Of a stretch of DNA of 64,000 bases, positions 52,265 to 62,205 are shown one piece after another. The notes beneath the pieces are model-generated. The model was not told the origin of the DNA. It saw nothing but the letters and a program-made list of their open reading frames with translations, and did no database searches. The stretch's first letter is position 1. The number at the start of each line of letters is the position of its first letter. Position numbers and translations under genes: made by a program. This DNA is from an uncultured Microbacterium sp. (lineage in GTDB: Bacteria; Actinomycetota; Actinomycetes; Actinomycetales; Microbacteriaceae), in the NCBI RefSeq assembly GCF_937927635.1, contig NZ_CALBRW010000025.1, forward strand, positions 124,001-188,000. The letters are read 5' to 3'.

Positions 52265-53238
52265 CGCCGCTCCTCCGTGACCGCTCCGGCGGCCTGTTCG
52301 GCGAACACGGCACGGCTCGTGCGCAGCCGCGGATCCAGCAGCGGATGCGCGAGCTCGACCAGCGTGTTGACGATGACGAACACCAGGGCGCTCAGCATGA
52401 TGATCCCGGACAGCACGGGCAGGTCGCGGTTGAGGATGGCGGCCAGCGTGATGCGTCCGAGGCCCGGGCGGGCGAACACGGTCTCCACGAGCACGGCGCC
52501 GCCCAGCAGCGAACCGGTCAAGTACGCGGCGAGAGTCAGCGCATTGGCGGCGCCGTGCCGCAGCGAGTGCCGCAGCACCAACCGCGCGGGCCCCGCGCCG
52601 CGCGCCCGCACGGTCTCGGCGAACGGCTGCCGCTCAGCCTGGTCGATGCCGTCGCGCAGCACCTGCCCGATCAGCGCCGCCACCGGCAGCGCCAGCGTCA
52701 CGGCGGGCAGCACGAGCGTCGCCGGGGTTCGCGATCCCGCGACCGGGAACCAGCCCAGCCAGAACGAGAACACCGCCAGCAGCAGGATGCCGATCCAGAA
52801 CACCGGCGAGGAGAGCACGACCAGCTCGAGGCCCACGACGATTCCGCGGGCGATGCCGCGGCGCGCGAACAGCGCCGCCGCCAGCGCGAGCACCACCGCG
52901 ATCAGCAGCGCCAGCGCGGTCAGCTGCAGCGTGGGGCCGAGCTGGCGGCCGATGACCTCGGTCACCGGCATCCGCAGCTGGTAGGAGCGCCCGAGATCGC
53001 CGCGCAGCAGTCCGCCCAGGTACGACAGGTACTGCACGAGCGGCGGCCGGTCCAGCCCCAGATCGGCGCGGATACCGGCCTTGACCTGTTCGCTGACCTG
53101 CGACTGCGGGCCCAGCATGGCCGTGACCGCGTCGCCCGGGATGACCCGGAACGCCAGGAACGCCAGCGTCGCCGCGCCCCACAGGACGATGACGGCGGAT
53201 GCGGCGATCCCGGCGATCCGGGTCAGAGCGCGTGGCAC
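52261..53238 (-). CDS. ABC importer permease, DppB-like
   Basis: 325-residue permease. N-terminal helix ('VIVLWGAATLAFLAFRVIPGD' region), a periplasmic segment with 'DLGLDRPPLVQYLSYLGGLL', then five helices and the coupling segment 'PFAETVRARGAG'. GTG start at 53238, 7 bases after the binding-protein stop. The C-terminus 'LLDPRLRTSRAVF' is longer than in the window's first permease. Confidence 0.92.
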   Translation of the reverse strand: MPRALTRIAGIAASAVIVLWGAATLAFLAFRVIPGDAVTAMLGPQSQVSEQVKAGIRADLGLDRPPLVQYLSYLGGLLRGDLGRSYQLRMPVTEVIGRQLGPTLQLTALALLIAVVLALAAALFARRGIARGIVVGLELVVLSSPVFWIGILLLAVFSFWLGWFPVAGSRTPATLVLPAVTLALPVAALIGQVLRDGIDQAERQPFAETVRARGAGPARLVLRHSLRHGAANALTLAAYLTGSLLGGAVLVETVFARPGLGRITLAAILNRDLPVLSGIIMLSALVFVIVNTLVELAHPLLDPRLRTSRAVFAEQAAGAVTEERR

Positions 53239-53245
53239 GCGGATC

Positions 53246-54880
53246 TCAGCCGGCGAGGCTCACGGTGTAGAACAGCGGGCGGCCGTACAGGTCGTAGGTC
53301 AGATCCTTGACGTCCTTCGATGTCGCGGTGATGGCCGAGGACACGTACAGCGGCACGATGGCCACGTTCTCGGCGTTCCACTGCTGCACCTGCTGGTAGA
53401 TCTTCGCGCGCGCGGCGGGGTCGGTGGTGGACAGCCCGTCCTGCAGCAGCTTGTCCACGGCGGGATCGCTGACCACCGAGGCGTTCTGGAAACCGTCGGT
53501 GCCCAGGTGGCTGCGCAGCAGGTCGGGGTCGACACCCGAGAAGTCCCAGTCCGTGATGTCGTAGGTCCTGGGGCCGTACTGCTCGTTGTAGGCCGCGGGC
53601 TCCAGCGTCTCGCGCTTGATCTCGAAGCCGACCTTCTTCAGGTCGGACTGGATGGCGTTGGCCATGGCCGTGTGCTCGTCGGAGACCGGCGTCCAGGCGA
53701 TCCAGCGTGCGGACAGGCGCGTGCCGTCCTTGGTGCGGTAACCGTCGGAGTCGCGGGTGGTCCAGCCGGCCTCGTCCAGCAGCTGGTTCGCCTTCTCGGG
53801 GTCGAAGGTCCAGGTGCCCTCGAGCGAGGCGTCGTAACCGGGCGTGGTCGGGCCGAGGATGCTCCAGGCGCGCGGGAACTGGCCGAAGAAGATCTGCTTG
53901 ACGGCGGCATCCACGTCGATGGACAGTTCGAACGCGTGGCGCACGTTCTGGTCGGCGAACACGCCGTACTTCTCGTTCAGGAACAGCGAGTACGGCAGGC
54001 CCGGGTACTCCTTGGCCGTGACCGTGATGTCCTTGCCGAGGGTCTTGACCGCGCTCGGCGGCAGATTGCTCGCGATCTGCGCCTCACCCGAGCCCACCAC
54101 GCCGGCACGGACGGATGCCTCCGGCAGCAGCTCCACGCGCAGCGTCTTCACCTTCGGGGCCTTGGCGCCGTCGGGACCCCACGCGTAGTCGTCGTTGCGG
54201 GTGTAGACGATCTCCTGGTTCGCGGTGTACGAGGTCATCGTGAACGGTCCGGTGCCGACGTTGACGTCGGGGCCGCCGGCCTTGATCTGATCGCCCGCGC
54301 TCTTGATCACCTTCGGCGACCAGAACCCCAGCTGCGTGGTGCTGGCGGCCTGCAGGAACGGGGCGTAGGGCTTCGTGAAGTCGACCTCGACGGTGTGCGG
54401 GTCGATGACCTTCGTGCCGGCGTACAGGTCGCCGCCGAGCATGGCGGCGGCCTGTGCGGACTCCGTCTTGGGGTCGACGATGCGGTCGAAGTTGGCCTTC
54501 ACCGCGGCCGCGTCGAACACGGTCCCGTCGGTGAAGGTCACGTCGTCGCGCAGCGTGAACGTGTAGATCTTTCCGTCGTCGGAGACCTTCCAGCTCTTGG
54601 CCAGCCACGGCGAGAACGTACCGTCGGCCTCCTGGTAGACCAGCGAGTCCAGCACCTGGCGCTGCACCATGGCTGTGGAGTCGAGCTGGCTGGACTGCGG
54701 GTCCATCTTGCCGTTGGAGAGGTTGGCGCCCTCGATGGCCCAGGTGATCTCGGCATCCGGATTCGCACCGGATTTCGCGCCGGAATCGGATGCCGGACCG
54801 GCGCACGCGCTGAGCACCAGAGCGGATGCTGCGGCGAGAGCGGCCAGGGGAAGAAGACGGCGCACGGGAAGAGAAGGCAT
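53246..54880 (-). CDS. ABC importer substrate-binding lipoprotein (SBP family 5)
   Basis: 544 aa. Signal peptide with lipobox 'LSAC' (Cys26), short linker, then the family 5 fold. Here the receptor is the first gene, the usual order, unlike the operon at 1-5259. Ligand not predictable: the two receptors of the window are only distantly alike. The divergent gap to valS (54881-55047) should contain promoters for both; a TAGAAT word at 54978-54983 fits valS. Confidence 0.94.
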   Translation of the reverse strand: MPSLPVRRLLPLAALAAASALVLSACAGPASDSGAKSGANPDAEITWAIEGANLSNGKMDPQSSQLDSTAMVQRQVLDSLVYQEADGTFSPWLAKSWKVSDDGKIYTFTLRDDVTFTDGTVFDAAAVKANFDRIVDPKTESAQAAAMLGGDLYAGTKVIDPHTVEVDFTKPYAPFLQAASTTQLGFWSPKVIKSAGDQIKAGGPDVNVGTGPFTMTSYTANQEIVYTRNDDYAWGPDGAKAPKVKTLRVELLPEASVRAGVVGSGEAQIASNLPPSAVKTLGKDITVTAKEYPGLPYSLFLNEKYGVFADQNVRHAFELSIDVDAAVKQIFFGQFPRAWSILGPTTPGYDASLEGTWTFDPEKANQLLDEAGWTTRDSDGYRTKDGTRLSARWIAWTPVSDEHTAMANAIQSDLKKVGFEIKRETLEPAAYNEQYGPRTYDITDWDFSGVDPDLLRSHLGTDGFQNASVVSDPAVDKLLQDGLSTTDPAARAKIYQQVQQWNAENVAIVPLYVSSAITATSKDVKDLTYDLYGRPLFYTVSLAG

Positions 54881-54977
54881 TCGGGGACCTCGGAAGAGTG
54901 CGGGAAAAGGGGTGTGCCTCCATCGTACCGGCGGTTCTTGGACGCGGTCGATCTACGCGCCCTCCAGATTCAGCCGA

Positions 54978-54983
54978 TAGAAT
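54978..54983 (+). promoter_or_regulatory. Likely -10 of valS
   Basis: TAGAAT, giving a start near 54990 and a leader of about 58 bases. No T-box elements are present in that leader. Confidence 0.45.
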
Positions 54984-55047
54984 CTCCCCACAACCCACAC
55001 TCAGGCACGCTCACACAGTGCCGCACACATTGCTCAAGGAGACCTTC

Positions 55048-57621
55048 ATGTCCGCCATCCCCGACAAGCCCGCACTCGAAGGTCTCGAAGCGAAGTGGGG
55101 TGAGCGCTGGAACGAGCAGGGGACCTTCCTGTTCGATCGCGCCAAGGCCACGGCGTCCGGCCGCACGGGCGTCTATTCCATCGACACTCCCCCGCCCACG
55201 GCATCCGGCAGCCTGCACATCGGCCACGTGTTCTCGTACACGCACACCGACATCAAGGCGCGCTTCGAGCGCATGCGCGGCAAGAACGTGTTCTACCCGA
55301 TGGGCTGGGATGACAACGGCCTGCCCACCGAGCGTCGCGTGCAGAACTACTACGGCGTGCGCTGCGACCCCTCCCTTCCCTACGACCCCGACTTCACCCC
55401 GCCGTTCCACGGCGACGCGAAGAGCCTGAAGCCGGCCGATCAGCTGCCCATCAGCCGCCGCAACTTCATCGAGCTGTGCGAAGAGCTCACCATCGAGGAT
55501 GAGAAGCAGTTCGAAGCGCTGTTCCGCCAGCTGGGCCTCAGCGTGGACTGGACGCAGACCTACCGCACCATCTCCGACGACACCATCCGGCAGAGCCAGC
55601 TGGCGTTCCTGCGCGGGCTGGAGCGCGGCGAGGCGTACCAGTCGCTGGCGCCCACGCTGTGGGACATCGACTTCCGCTCCGCCATCGCGCAGGCCGAGCT
55701 CGAGGACCGCGAGCAGCAGGCCGCGTACCACCGGCTGGCGTTCCACAAGAGCGACGGCTCCGGCGACATCCACATCGAGACCACCCGCCCCGAGCTGCTG
55801 GCGGCCTGCGTGGCGCTGGTCGCGCACCCCGACGATGAGCGCTACCAGCCGTACTTCGGGTCCACCGTGCGCACCCCGATCTTCGATGTCGAGGTGCCCG
55901 TGCTGGCGCACCACCTCGCGCAGCCCGACAAGGGCTCCGGCATCGCCATGATCTGCACCTTCGGCGACGTGACCGACATCGTGTGGTGGCGCGAGCTGGA
56001 CCTGCCCAACCGCACCATCCTCGGCAAGGACGGCCGCGTGCTGGCCGATGCTCCCGAGGCGATCACCTCGGATGCCGGTCGCGACGCGTACGCGCAGCTG
56101 GCCGGCAAGACCGTGTTCAGCGCCCGCAAGGCGATCGTGGAGCTGCTGGGCGAATCGGGCGAGCTCATCGAGGTGGGCAAGCCCTTCAGCCACGCCGTGA
56201 AGTTCTTCGAGAAGGGCGACCGCCCGCTGGAGATCGTCTCCACGCGCCAGTGGTACATCCGCAACGGCGCCCGCGACGAGCAGCTGCGCGACCAGCTGCT
56301 GGAGAACGGCCGGAAGATGTCCTGGCACCCCGACTTCATGCGCGTGCGCTATGAGAACTGGGTGGGCGGGCTCACCGGCGATTGGCTGGTGTCGCGCCAG
56401 CGCTTCTTCGGCGTGCCGATCCCGATCTGGTACGGCCTCGACGAGAACGGCGAGCGCGACTACGACCGTGTGCTGACCCCGTCGCACGAGGAGCTGCCGA
56501 TCGACCCGACCAGCTCCGTGCCCGCCGGCTACACCGAGGAGCAGCGCGGCATGCCCGGCGGCTTCGTGGCCGAGCAGGACATCTTCGACACCTGGGCCAC
56601 CTCCTCGCTCACCCCGCAGCTGGCCGGCGGCTGGCAGCGCGACGAGGAGCTGTGGAACACGGTGGCGCCGTTCGACCTGCGCCCGCAGGGCCAGGACATC
56701 ATCCGCACCTGGCTGTTCTCCACCATGCTGCGCTCCACCGAGGAGGACCAGCGCGCGCCGTGGGCAAACGCCGCCATCTCCGGCTTCATCGTGGACCCCG
56801 ACCGCAAGAAGATGTCCAAGTCCAAGGGCAACGTGGTCACCCCCGCCGACATCCTCGACAAGCACGGATCGGATGCCGTGCGGTACTGGTCGGCGTCCAG
56901 CCGGCTGGGCATGGATGCGGCGTTCGACCCGCAGAACCCCACACAGGTGAAGATCGGCCGCCGCCTGGCGATCAAGATCCTCAACGCGGCGAAGTTCGTG
57001 CTGTCGTTCCCCGTCCCGGAGGGCGCGCAGATCACGCATGCCCTGGATGCCTCGATGCTGGCCACCCTCGACCAGGTGGTGCGCGAGGCCACGGCCGCGT
57101 ACGAGAACTACGACCAGGCCAAGGCGCTGGAGGTCACCGAGTCGTTCTTCTGGACGTTCTGCGACGACTACCTGGAGCTCGTGAAGGAGCGCGCCTACGA
57201 CCAGACCGACGTGGGACAGGCATCCGCTGCGCTCGCGCTGCGCCTGGCGCTGTCGACGCTGCTGCGGCTGCTGGCCCCGATCATCTCGTTCGCGACCGAG
57301 GAGGCGTGGAGCTGGTTCGAGGAGGGCTCGATCCACACCGCCGCGTGGCCCGTCGCGCTCGAGATCGAGGGCGACACGGCTGTGCTCGCCACCGCCAGTG
57401 AGGCGCTGATCGGCATCCGCCGAGCCAAGACCGAGGCCAAGGCCTCGCAGAAGACGCCCGTCGCCACGGCGACCATCTCCGCGCCCGCCGCGAAGCTCGA
57501 GGCGCTGCGTGCGGCCGCCGACGACCTGCGCGCCGTGGGCCGCATCTCCGAGCTCGCCTTCGCGGAGGCCGAAGAGCTGGCCGTCACGGCCATCGAGCTG
57601 GCCCCGGTTCCGGAGGCGTGA
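55048..57621 (+). CDS. valS: Valyl-tRNA synthetase
   Basis: Charges tRNA-Val (857 aa). HIGH motif 'SLHIGH' about 55-60, the editing domain with 'HIETTRPELLAACVALVAHP', 'KMSKSKGN' about 589-596, and C-terminal helical domains. It lacks the long C-terminal coiled coil of E. coli ValS, as usual for this actinobacterial form. AAGGAGA stands 7 bases before the ATG. The frame's upstream extension has no ribosome site. Its TGA overlaps the ATG of the next small gene. Confidence 0.96.
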   Translation: MSAIPDKPALEGLEAKWGERWNEQGTFLFDRAKATASGRTGVYSIDTPPPTASGSLHIGHVFSYTHTDIKARFERMRGKNVFYPMGWDDNGLPTERRVQNYYGVRCDPSLPYDPDFTPPFHGDAKSLKPADQLPISRRNFIELCEELTIEDEKQFEALFRQLGLSVDWTQTYRTISDDTIRQSQLAFLRGLERGEAYQSLAPTLWDIDFRSAIAQAELEDREQQAAYHRLAFHKSDGSGDIHIETTRPELLAACVALVAHPDDERYQPYFGSTVRTPIFDVEVPVLAHHLAQPDKGSGIAMICTFGDVTDIVWWRELDLPNRTILGKDGRVLADAPEAITSDAGRDAYAQLAGKTVFSARKAIVELLGESGELIEVGKPFSHAVKFFEKGDRPLEIVSTRQWYIRNGARDEQLRDQLLENGRKMSWHPDFMRVRYENWVGGLTGDWLVSRQRFFGVPIPIWYGLDENGERDYDRVLTPSHEELPIDPTSSVPAGYTEEQRGMPGGFVAEQDIFDTWATSSLTPQLAGGWQRDEELWNTVAPFDLRPQGQDIIRTWLFSTMLRSTEEDQRAPWANAAISGFIVDPDRKKMSKSKGNVVTPADILDKHGSDAVRYWSASSRLGMDAAFDPQNPTQVKIGRRLAIKILNAAKFVLSFPVPEGAQITHALDASMLATLDQVVREATAAYENYDQAKALEVTESFFWTFCDDYLELVKERAYDQTDVGQASAALALRLALSTLLRLLAPIISFATEEAWSWFEEGSIHTAAWPVALEIEGDTAVLATASEALIGIRRAKTEAKASQKTPVATATISAPAAKLEALRAAADDLRAVGRISELAFAEAEELAVTAIELAPVPEA

Positions 57622-57836
57622 TGCAGCTCGGCACGCGCTGGGCCGTGGGCGCTGAGCCCCCGGCATCCGTCCCTGCGGCCCTCCGCCCGGCGATCGCCGA
57701 GGTGGAGGGCCGGGGGCTGACGGGCCACTGGACCCTGACCTGGCTGGAGGGGCGCCCGCTGGCGGAGCTGGATGCCGGGTGGGAGGTCCTGCTCACGGCA
57801 TCCGGCGAGGTCATCGCCCGTCCCTTCGAGGACTGA
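57621..57836 (+). CDS. Small conserved hypothetical protein (71 aa)
   Basis: Not recognised. Starts at the ATG overlapping the valS stop (TGATG), so probably translated by re-initiation. Compact soluble sequence with Trp-rich core ('GHWTLTWLEGRPLAELDAGW'), no signal or membrane segment. Coding-like third-position GC and the coupling support a real gene; function unknown. Confidence 0.65.
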   Translation: MQLGTRWAVGAEPPASVPAALRPAIAEVEGRGLTGHWTLTWLEGRPLAELDAGWEVLLTASGEVIARPFED

Positions 57837-57846
57837 GCCCGGCGCT

Positions 57847-57861
57847 GGTCACTGCCTGTCG
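57847..57861 (+). repeat. Degenerate copy of the dispersed 19-bp repeat
   Basis: GGTCACTGCCTGTCG resembles 5270-5288 with two bases (AG) missing. It supplies the DRQ-stop end of the TetR gene. Could be chance. Confidence 0.35.
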
Positions 57862-58451
57862 GGGCGGACCAGCGGCAGGAACACGTCGTCGACGATCTCG
57901 TCGATCACCTCGTCCGGCAGGGGCGCCGCGGTGATGAGCATCTCGTGGCGGAACAGGTCGACGGCAACCGACCGCACCCTCGAGGTGAGCTTCGCGGCGT
58001 CCGCTTCGCCTCGCGCGACGGCTCGCTCCAGGATGGTGTCGATGGGTCCGCCGCCACGCGGCCCCAGCGCCCGCTCGCGCACGTCGCCGAACGTGCGGCC
58101 AGAATCGGCGTAGTAGGCGCCCATCAGCACGCTCATCAGGGGTGCGATCGATCCGCGCAGCCGGTTCGACCGCCGAAGAACCTCGATCATGTCCCCACGC
58201 AGGCTGCCGGTGTCCGGCGGAGTCACCTCGCGGCCCTGATTCAGGCCGGTCGCGATCGCGGCCTCCAGAAGGTCGTCCCGATCGGGCCAGCGCCGGTAGA
58301 TCACCGACCGGCTGGTGCCCGCCCGTTCGGCGACCGCGTCGATCGTGAACGCGTTGTAGCCACGATCGACCAACTGCGCCCAGGCCGCGGCGAGGATCGC
58401 ATCCTCGAGCTCCTGCCCGCGGCGACGCTTCATCGGCTTTTCAAGATCCAT
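57849..58451 (-). CDS. TetR family repressor of the adjacent efflux gene
   Basis: 200 aa. N-terminal helix-turn-helix: 'AILAAAWAQLVDRGYNAFTI' then 'VAERAGTSRSVIYRRWPDRD', typical TetR recognition region, followed by a ligand-binding C-terminal domain. Divergent from the DHA2 transporter across 75 bases that carry two 7-4-7 inverted repeats, one overlapping its own start, so auto- and efflux repression is likely. TAAGAT ends exactly 6 bases before the ATG (leaderless). The inducer is not predictable. Confidence 0.92.
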   Translation of the reverse strand: MDLEKPMKRRRGQELEDAILAAAWAQLVDRGYNAFTIDAVAERAGTSRSVIYRRWPDRDDLLEAAIATGLNQGREVTPPDTGSLRGDMIEVLRRSNRLRGSIAPLMSVLMGAYYADSGRTFGDVRERALGPRGGGPIDTILERAVARGEADAAKLTSRVRSVAVDLFRHEMLITAAPLPDEVIDEIVDDVFLPLVRPDRQ

Positions 58452-58461
58452 TTGTGTATCT
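58444..58461. promoter_or_regulatory. TetR operator 1
   Basis: AGATCCA-TTTG-TGTATCT: 7-4-7 inverted repeat with one mismatch. Overlaps the TetR start codon and its -10. Confidence 0.7.
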
Positions 58462-58491
58462 TATCCGACGCGCGTACACTCCGAGAACTGT

Positions 58492-58509
58492 AGATACAGT
58501 CATGTATCT
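58492..58509. promoter_or_regulatory. TetR operator 2
   Basis: AGATACA-GTCA-TGTATCT: perfect 7-4-7 inverted repeat, 48 bases centre to centre from operator 1 and 17 bases before the transporter ATG, next to its GGAGGAG ribosome site. Confidence 0.8.
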
Positions 58510-58526
58510 TAAGTGGAGGAGCTCCC

Positions 58527-59966
58527 ATGACTTCCCCCGCAGCGCCGACCGTGCCGCGCAGCGCCATCGTCTCGGCCCTGGTCCTGATCACCGGTGCACT
58601 GCCGGTCATCTTCGACAGCACCATCATGAGCGTCTCGCTGGCCACGCTCGCGACCGATCTCGCCGTTCCCGTCAGCACCATCCAGTGGGTGACCACGGCG
58701 TATCTGCTCGCCCTGGGCGTCGCCATCCCCATCGTCGGCTGGGCGCAGGCGCGGCTCGGCGGGAAACGCCTCTGGATGCTCGCCCTGACCCTCTTCCTGC
58801 TGGCCTCGATCGCGTGCAGCATGGCCTGGGATGCCCCCAGCCTGATCGCCTTCCGCGTCGTGCAGGGCATCGGCGGCGGGCTGATGATGCCGCTGATGGC
58901 CCCCCTGGCGGTGCAGCAGGTGCCGCCCGGGGCCGCCCTCGGCCGCCTGATGGCGATGGTCAGCCTGCCGGCAGCACTCGGCCCCATCATCGGACCGACG
59001 CTCGGCGGACTCATCCTCACCTGGTTCGACTGGCACGGGATCTTCTGGGTGAATGTGCCGTTCTGCCTGATCGGGCTCGTCCTGGCATGGCGGTTCCTGC
59101 CGTCCGACCCGCCACGGGGCCGCTTCCCCCTCGACTGGGTGGGCATGGTGCTCGTCTCGCCGGCCCTGGTCGGCATCCTGTACGGGCTCTCGAACGTCAG
59201 CCAGGTCGGCGGCTTCTCGCGTCTGGATGTCTGGGCGCCCGTCGTCGCCGGGATCGTGCTGGCCGTGGCGTTCGTGCTCCGCCAGGTGCGCCGACCCGCC
59301 AACGCGCTGATCGACATGGGTCTGCTGCGACGGAGGACGGTGGCGACCTCGAGCGCGGCCCTCTTCCTGTCCGGCGCCGCCCTCTACGGGTCGATGCTGC
59401 TGCTGCCGCTCTACTTCCAGATCGTCCGCGGCACGGACGTGCTCGCGGCGGCCCTGCTGCTGATACCCCAGGGCGTCGGAGCACTGCTCAGCCGCGTGCT
59501 CGCCGGGCGGCTGACCGACGCCCTCGGCGCGCGCAGCGTGGCGATCGCCGGGTTCGTCGTCATGGGCCTGGCCACCGTCCCGTTCGCCGTCGCGGACTCC
59601 ACCACGAGCATGATCTGGCTGATGATCGCACTGGTGTTGCGCGGCTTCGGCATGGGCGCGCTGATGATCCCGATGATGTCCGTCGCCTTCGTCGGCCTCG
59701 AACGCGACCAGGTGCCGCACGCGAGCATCATCACCCGACTGGCGCAGCAGCTCGGCGGCTCCTTCGGCACGGCACTGCTCGCCGTGATCCTCGAGGCGAC
59801 GACGCACGGCGCGACGGGCCTCGCCGGCCTGGCATCCGGCTTCGACACGGCATTCTGGTGGGCGGTCGGGTTCACCGTGGTGGCCGTGGGCGTCTGCCTG
59901 GTGCTGCCGGGGCGGACGACGCCGGTCACGTCGGGCGCTCCTGCCGCGGCCGGGTCGAGGCACTGA
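58527..59966 (+). CDS. DHA2 family drug efflux MFS transporter
   Basis: 479-residue proton-driven exporter with about 14 hydrophobic segments. Motif D1-like 'FDSTIMSVSLATLATDL' in the first helix, 'GWAQARLGGKRLWML' (motif A) and 'FRVVQGIGGGLMMPL' (motif B) and 'GPIIGPTLGG' (antiporter motif C) are all present. QacA/EmrB-type. Controlled by the divergent TetR gene. Natural substrate unknown. Confidence 0.92.
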   Translation: MTSPAAPTVPRSAIVSALVLITGALPVIFDSTIMSVSLATLATDLAVPVSTIQWVTTAYLLALGVAIPIVGWAQARLGGKRLWMLALTLFLLASIACSMAWDAPSLIAFRVVQGIGGGLMMPLMAPLAVQQVPPGAALGRLMAMVSLPAALGPIIGPTLGGLILTWFDWHGIFWVNVPFCLIGLVLAWRFLPSDPPRGRFPLDWVGMVLVSPALVGILYGLSNVSQVGGFSRLDVWAPVVAGIVLAVAFVLRQVRRPANALIDMGLLRRRTVATSSAALFLSGAALYGSMLLLPLYFQIVRGTDVLAAALLLIPQGVGALLSRVLAGRLTDALGARSVAIAGFVVMGLATVPFAVADSTTSMIWLMIALVLRGFGMGALMIPMMSVAFVGLERDQVPHASIITRLAQQLGGSFGTALLAVILEATTHGATGLAGLASGFDTAFWWAVGFTVVAVGVCLVLPGRTTPVTSGAPAAAGSRH

Positions 59967-59991
59967 GGCGATGAGTCGCTCACAGGGACCG

Positions 59992-60210
59992 CTACCGCGG
60001 TCGCGACCCCAGGGAGAGCAGGGCGACGTCGAGTGCACGCGGATCGCGCTTGCGCACCCGCTGCTCACGCAGCATGTCGAGCGCGATCTCGTGGCGCTCG
60101 GCGCGGCGTTCGCGACGGTGCTCGGCGTACGAGGTGATGGTGGCGGCAAGACGCAGCAGCCCACGCTCGAGGGCGGTCGGCGCGGCGAGGTGAAGCACGG
60201 CGGCGGTCAT
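59992..60210 (-). CDS. Small basic protein downstream of ArsR-like regulator (72 aa)
   Basis: Not recognised. Highly charged, Arg-rich and helical ('SYAEHRRERRAERHEIALDM'), with an amphipathic N-terminus. It starts 2 bases after the regulator's stop, with CAGGAG inside the regulator's end, so it is co-expressed. It might modulate the regulator or bind nucleic acid; this is guesswork. Convergent with the DHA2 gene. Confidence 0.6.
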   Translation of the reverse strand: MTAAVLHLAAPTALERGLLRLAATITSYAEHRRERRAERHEIALDMLREQRVRKRDPRALDVALLSLGSRPR

Positions 60211-60212
60211 GG

Positions 60213-60821
60213 TCACTCCTGGTTCGGGACGCCGCGGCTGCCGGCCGCGGGAAGATCGAAGATCTCGGCGCGCAGGGACACGCGCCGGGTGCCGGGCTGT
60301 GACTCCTGGCCGCGATACCGCTCGACGACGGCATCGACGAGGTCGGAGAGCTCCTGGCGCACCTCGAGCATCTGCTCGGGCGTGAGATCGAGCATCGTGG
60401 TCATCACGAGCCCGGCATCCCGCCACTCCTCCGGCTGATCGGCCGTGGGGCGGTTGAGGTAGTCCATCAGCGTCTGGTGCCGCAGGCGGAAGAACTCGGA
60501 GGTGACGATCTGCGCTGCCGCACGATTGGCCGGCGACATCGTGTCGTCGGGACCGGGGAGGTTGATGCGCCCCTTCGGGCGCTCCCACCAGCGCTCGCGG
60601 GCTGTGCCGCGATCCGGGACCTCGCGGATGAGGTCCTTCGCGGCCAACGCCCTCAGGTGGTAGCTGGTCGCGCCGGAGGTCTCGCCGATGATCGCGGCCA
60701 GGGTGCTCGCGGTCTGCGGCCCTCGCTCGCTGAGCAGGTCGTAGATGCGAACCCGCAGTGGGTGCGCCAGCGCCTTCAGCGCCCCGGCATCCAGCGTCCG
60801 TCCCTCATCGTTCTCCGTCAT
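60213..60821 (-). CDS. ArsR-like winged-helix transcriptional regulator
   Basis: 202 aa. N-terminal winged helix: 'LDAGALKALAHPLRVRIYDLL', 'ASTLAAIIGETSGATSYHLRAL' (recognition helix) and the wing 'REVPDRGTARERWW'. The C-terminal half is an uncharacterised helical domain. No arsenic-type cysteine box, so the signal is unknown. Start is the ATG at 60821; the longer frame upstream runs through the repeat array and has no ribosome site. Confidence 0.87.
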   Translation of the reverse strand: MTENDEGRTLDAGALKALAHPLRVRIYDLLSERGPQTASTLAAIIGETSGATSYHLRALAAKDLIREVPDRGTARERWWERPKGRINLPGPDDTMSPANRAAAQIVTSEFFRLRHQTLMDYLNRPTADQPEEWRDAGLVMTTMLDLTPEQMLEVRQELSDLVDAVVERYRGQESQPGTRRVSLRAEIFDLPAAGSRGVPNQE

Positions 60822-60824
60822 GCA

Positions 60825-60884
60825 TGCAAAGATACTCTTGCAAGCATTTCTTTGCAACTACTTCTTTGCATGAAATTCTTTGCA
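60825..60884. promoter_or_regulatory. Iteron-like operator array before ArsR-like gene
   Basis: TTCTTTGCA occurs at 60848, 60862 and 60876, exactly 14 bases apart, with a fourth, imperfect unit (ACTCTTGCA) at 60834 in the same phase and an inverted TGCAAAGA at 60825-60832. The stretch is clearly AT-rich against its surroundings. It covers the promoter region of the ArsR-like gene, so probable autoregulation by stacked dimers. Confidence 0.7.
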
Positions 60885-60939
60885 GAGACTCTTCTGCGCT
60901 CCGTCGCCCCGCCCATGATGCCGAAACCCCTCACGAATG

Positions 60940-61000
60940 CCGAGACCCCTCCGCAGCGACGTCGACCACGAGGGGTCTCGACGATGCGGAGGGGTCTCGG
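60940..61000. repeat. 16-bp perfect palindrome with nested repeats after kbl
   Basis: CCGAGACCCCTCCGCA at 60940-60955 pairs perfectly with 60985-61000; inside, GTCGA/TCGAC and a third GAGGGGTCTC lie at 60961-60982, and a related AAACCCCTC word is at 60925-60933. It starts 16 bases past the kbl stop and could end that transcript, though there is no T-run. The rest of the 60885-61015 gap holds nothing I can name. Confidence 0.6.
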
Positions 61001-61015
61001 GGTGACGTGGACGCG

Positions 61016-62194
<1,179 letters not shown>

Positions 62195-62205
62195 CGCGGT
62201 GCTCC

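Noticed and set aside
54984..55047. T-box before valS
   Set aside because: Leader is only about 60 bases with no TGG-type core or specifier.
54970..57666. 898-aa frame antisense to valS
   Set aside because: Shadow frame of a clear valyl-tRNA synthetase.
60213..60857. Longer ArsR-like protein starting upstream at 60857
   Set aside because: Would be encoded by the operator array and lacks a ribosome site; ATG 60821 starts the recognisable protein.
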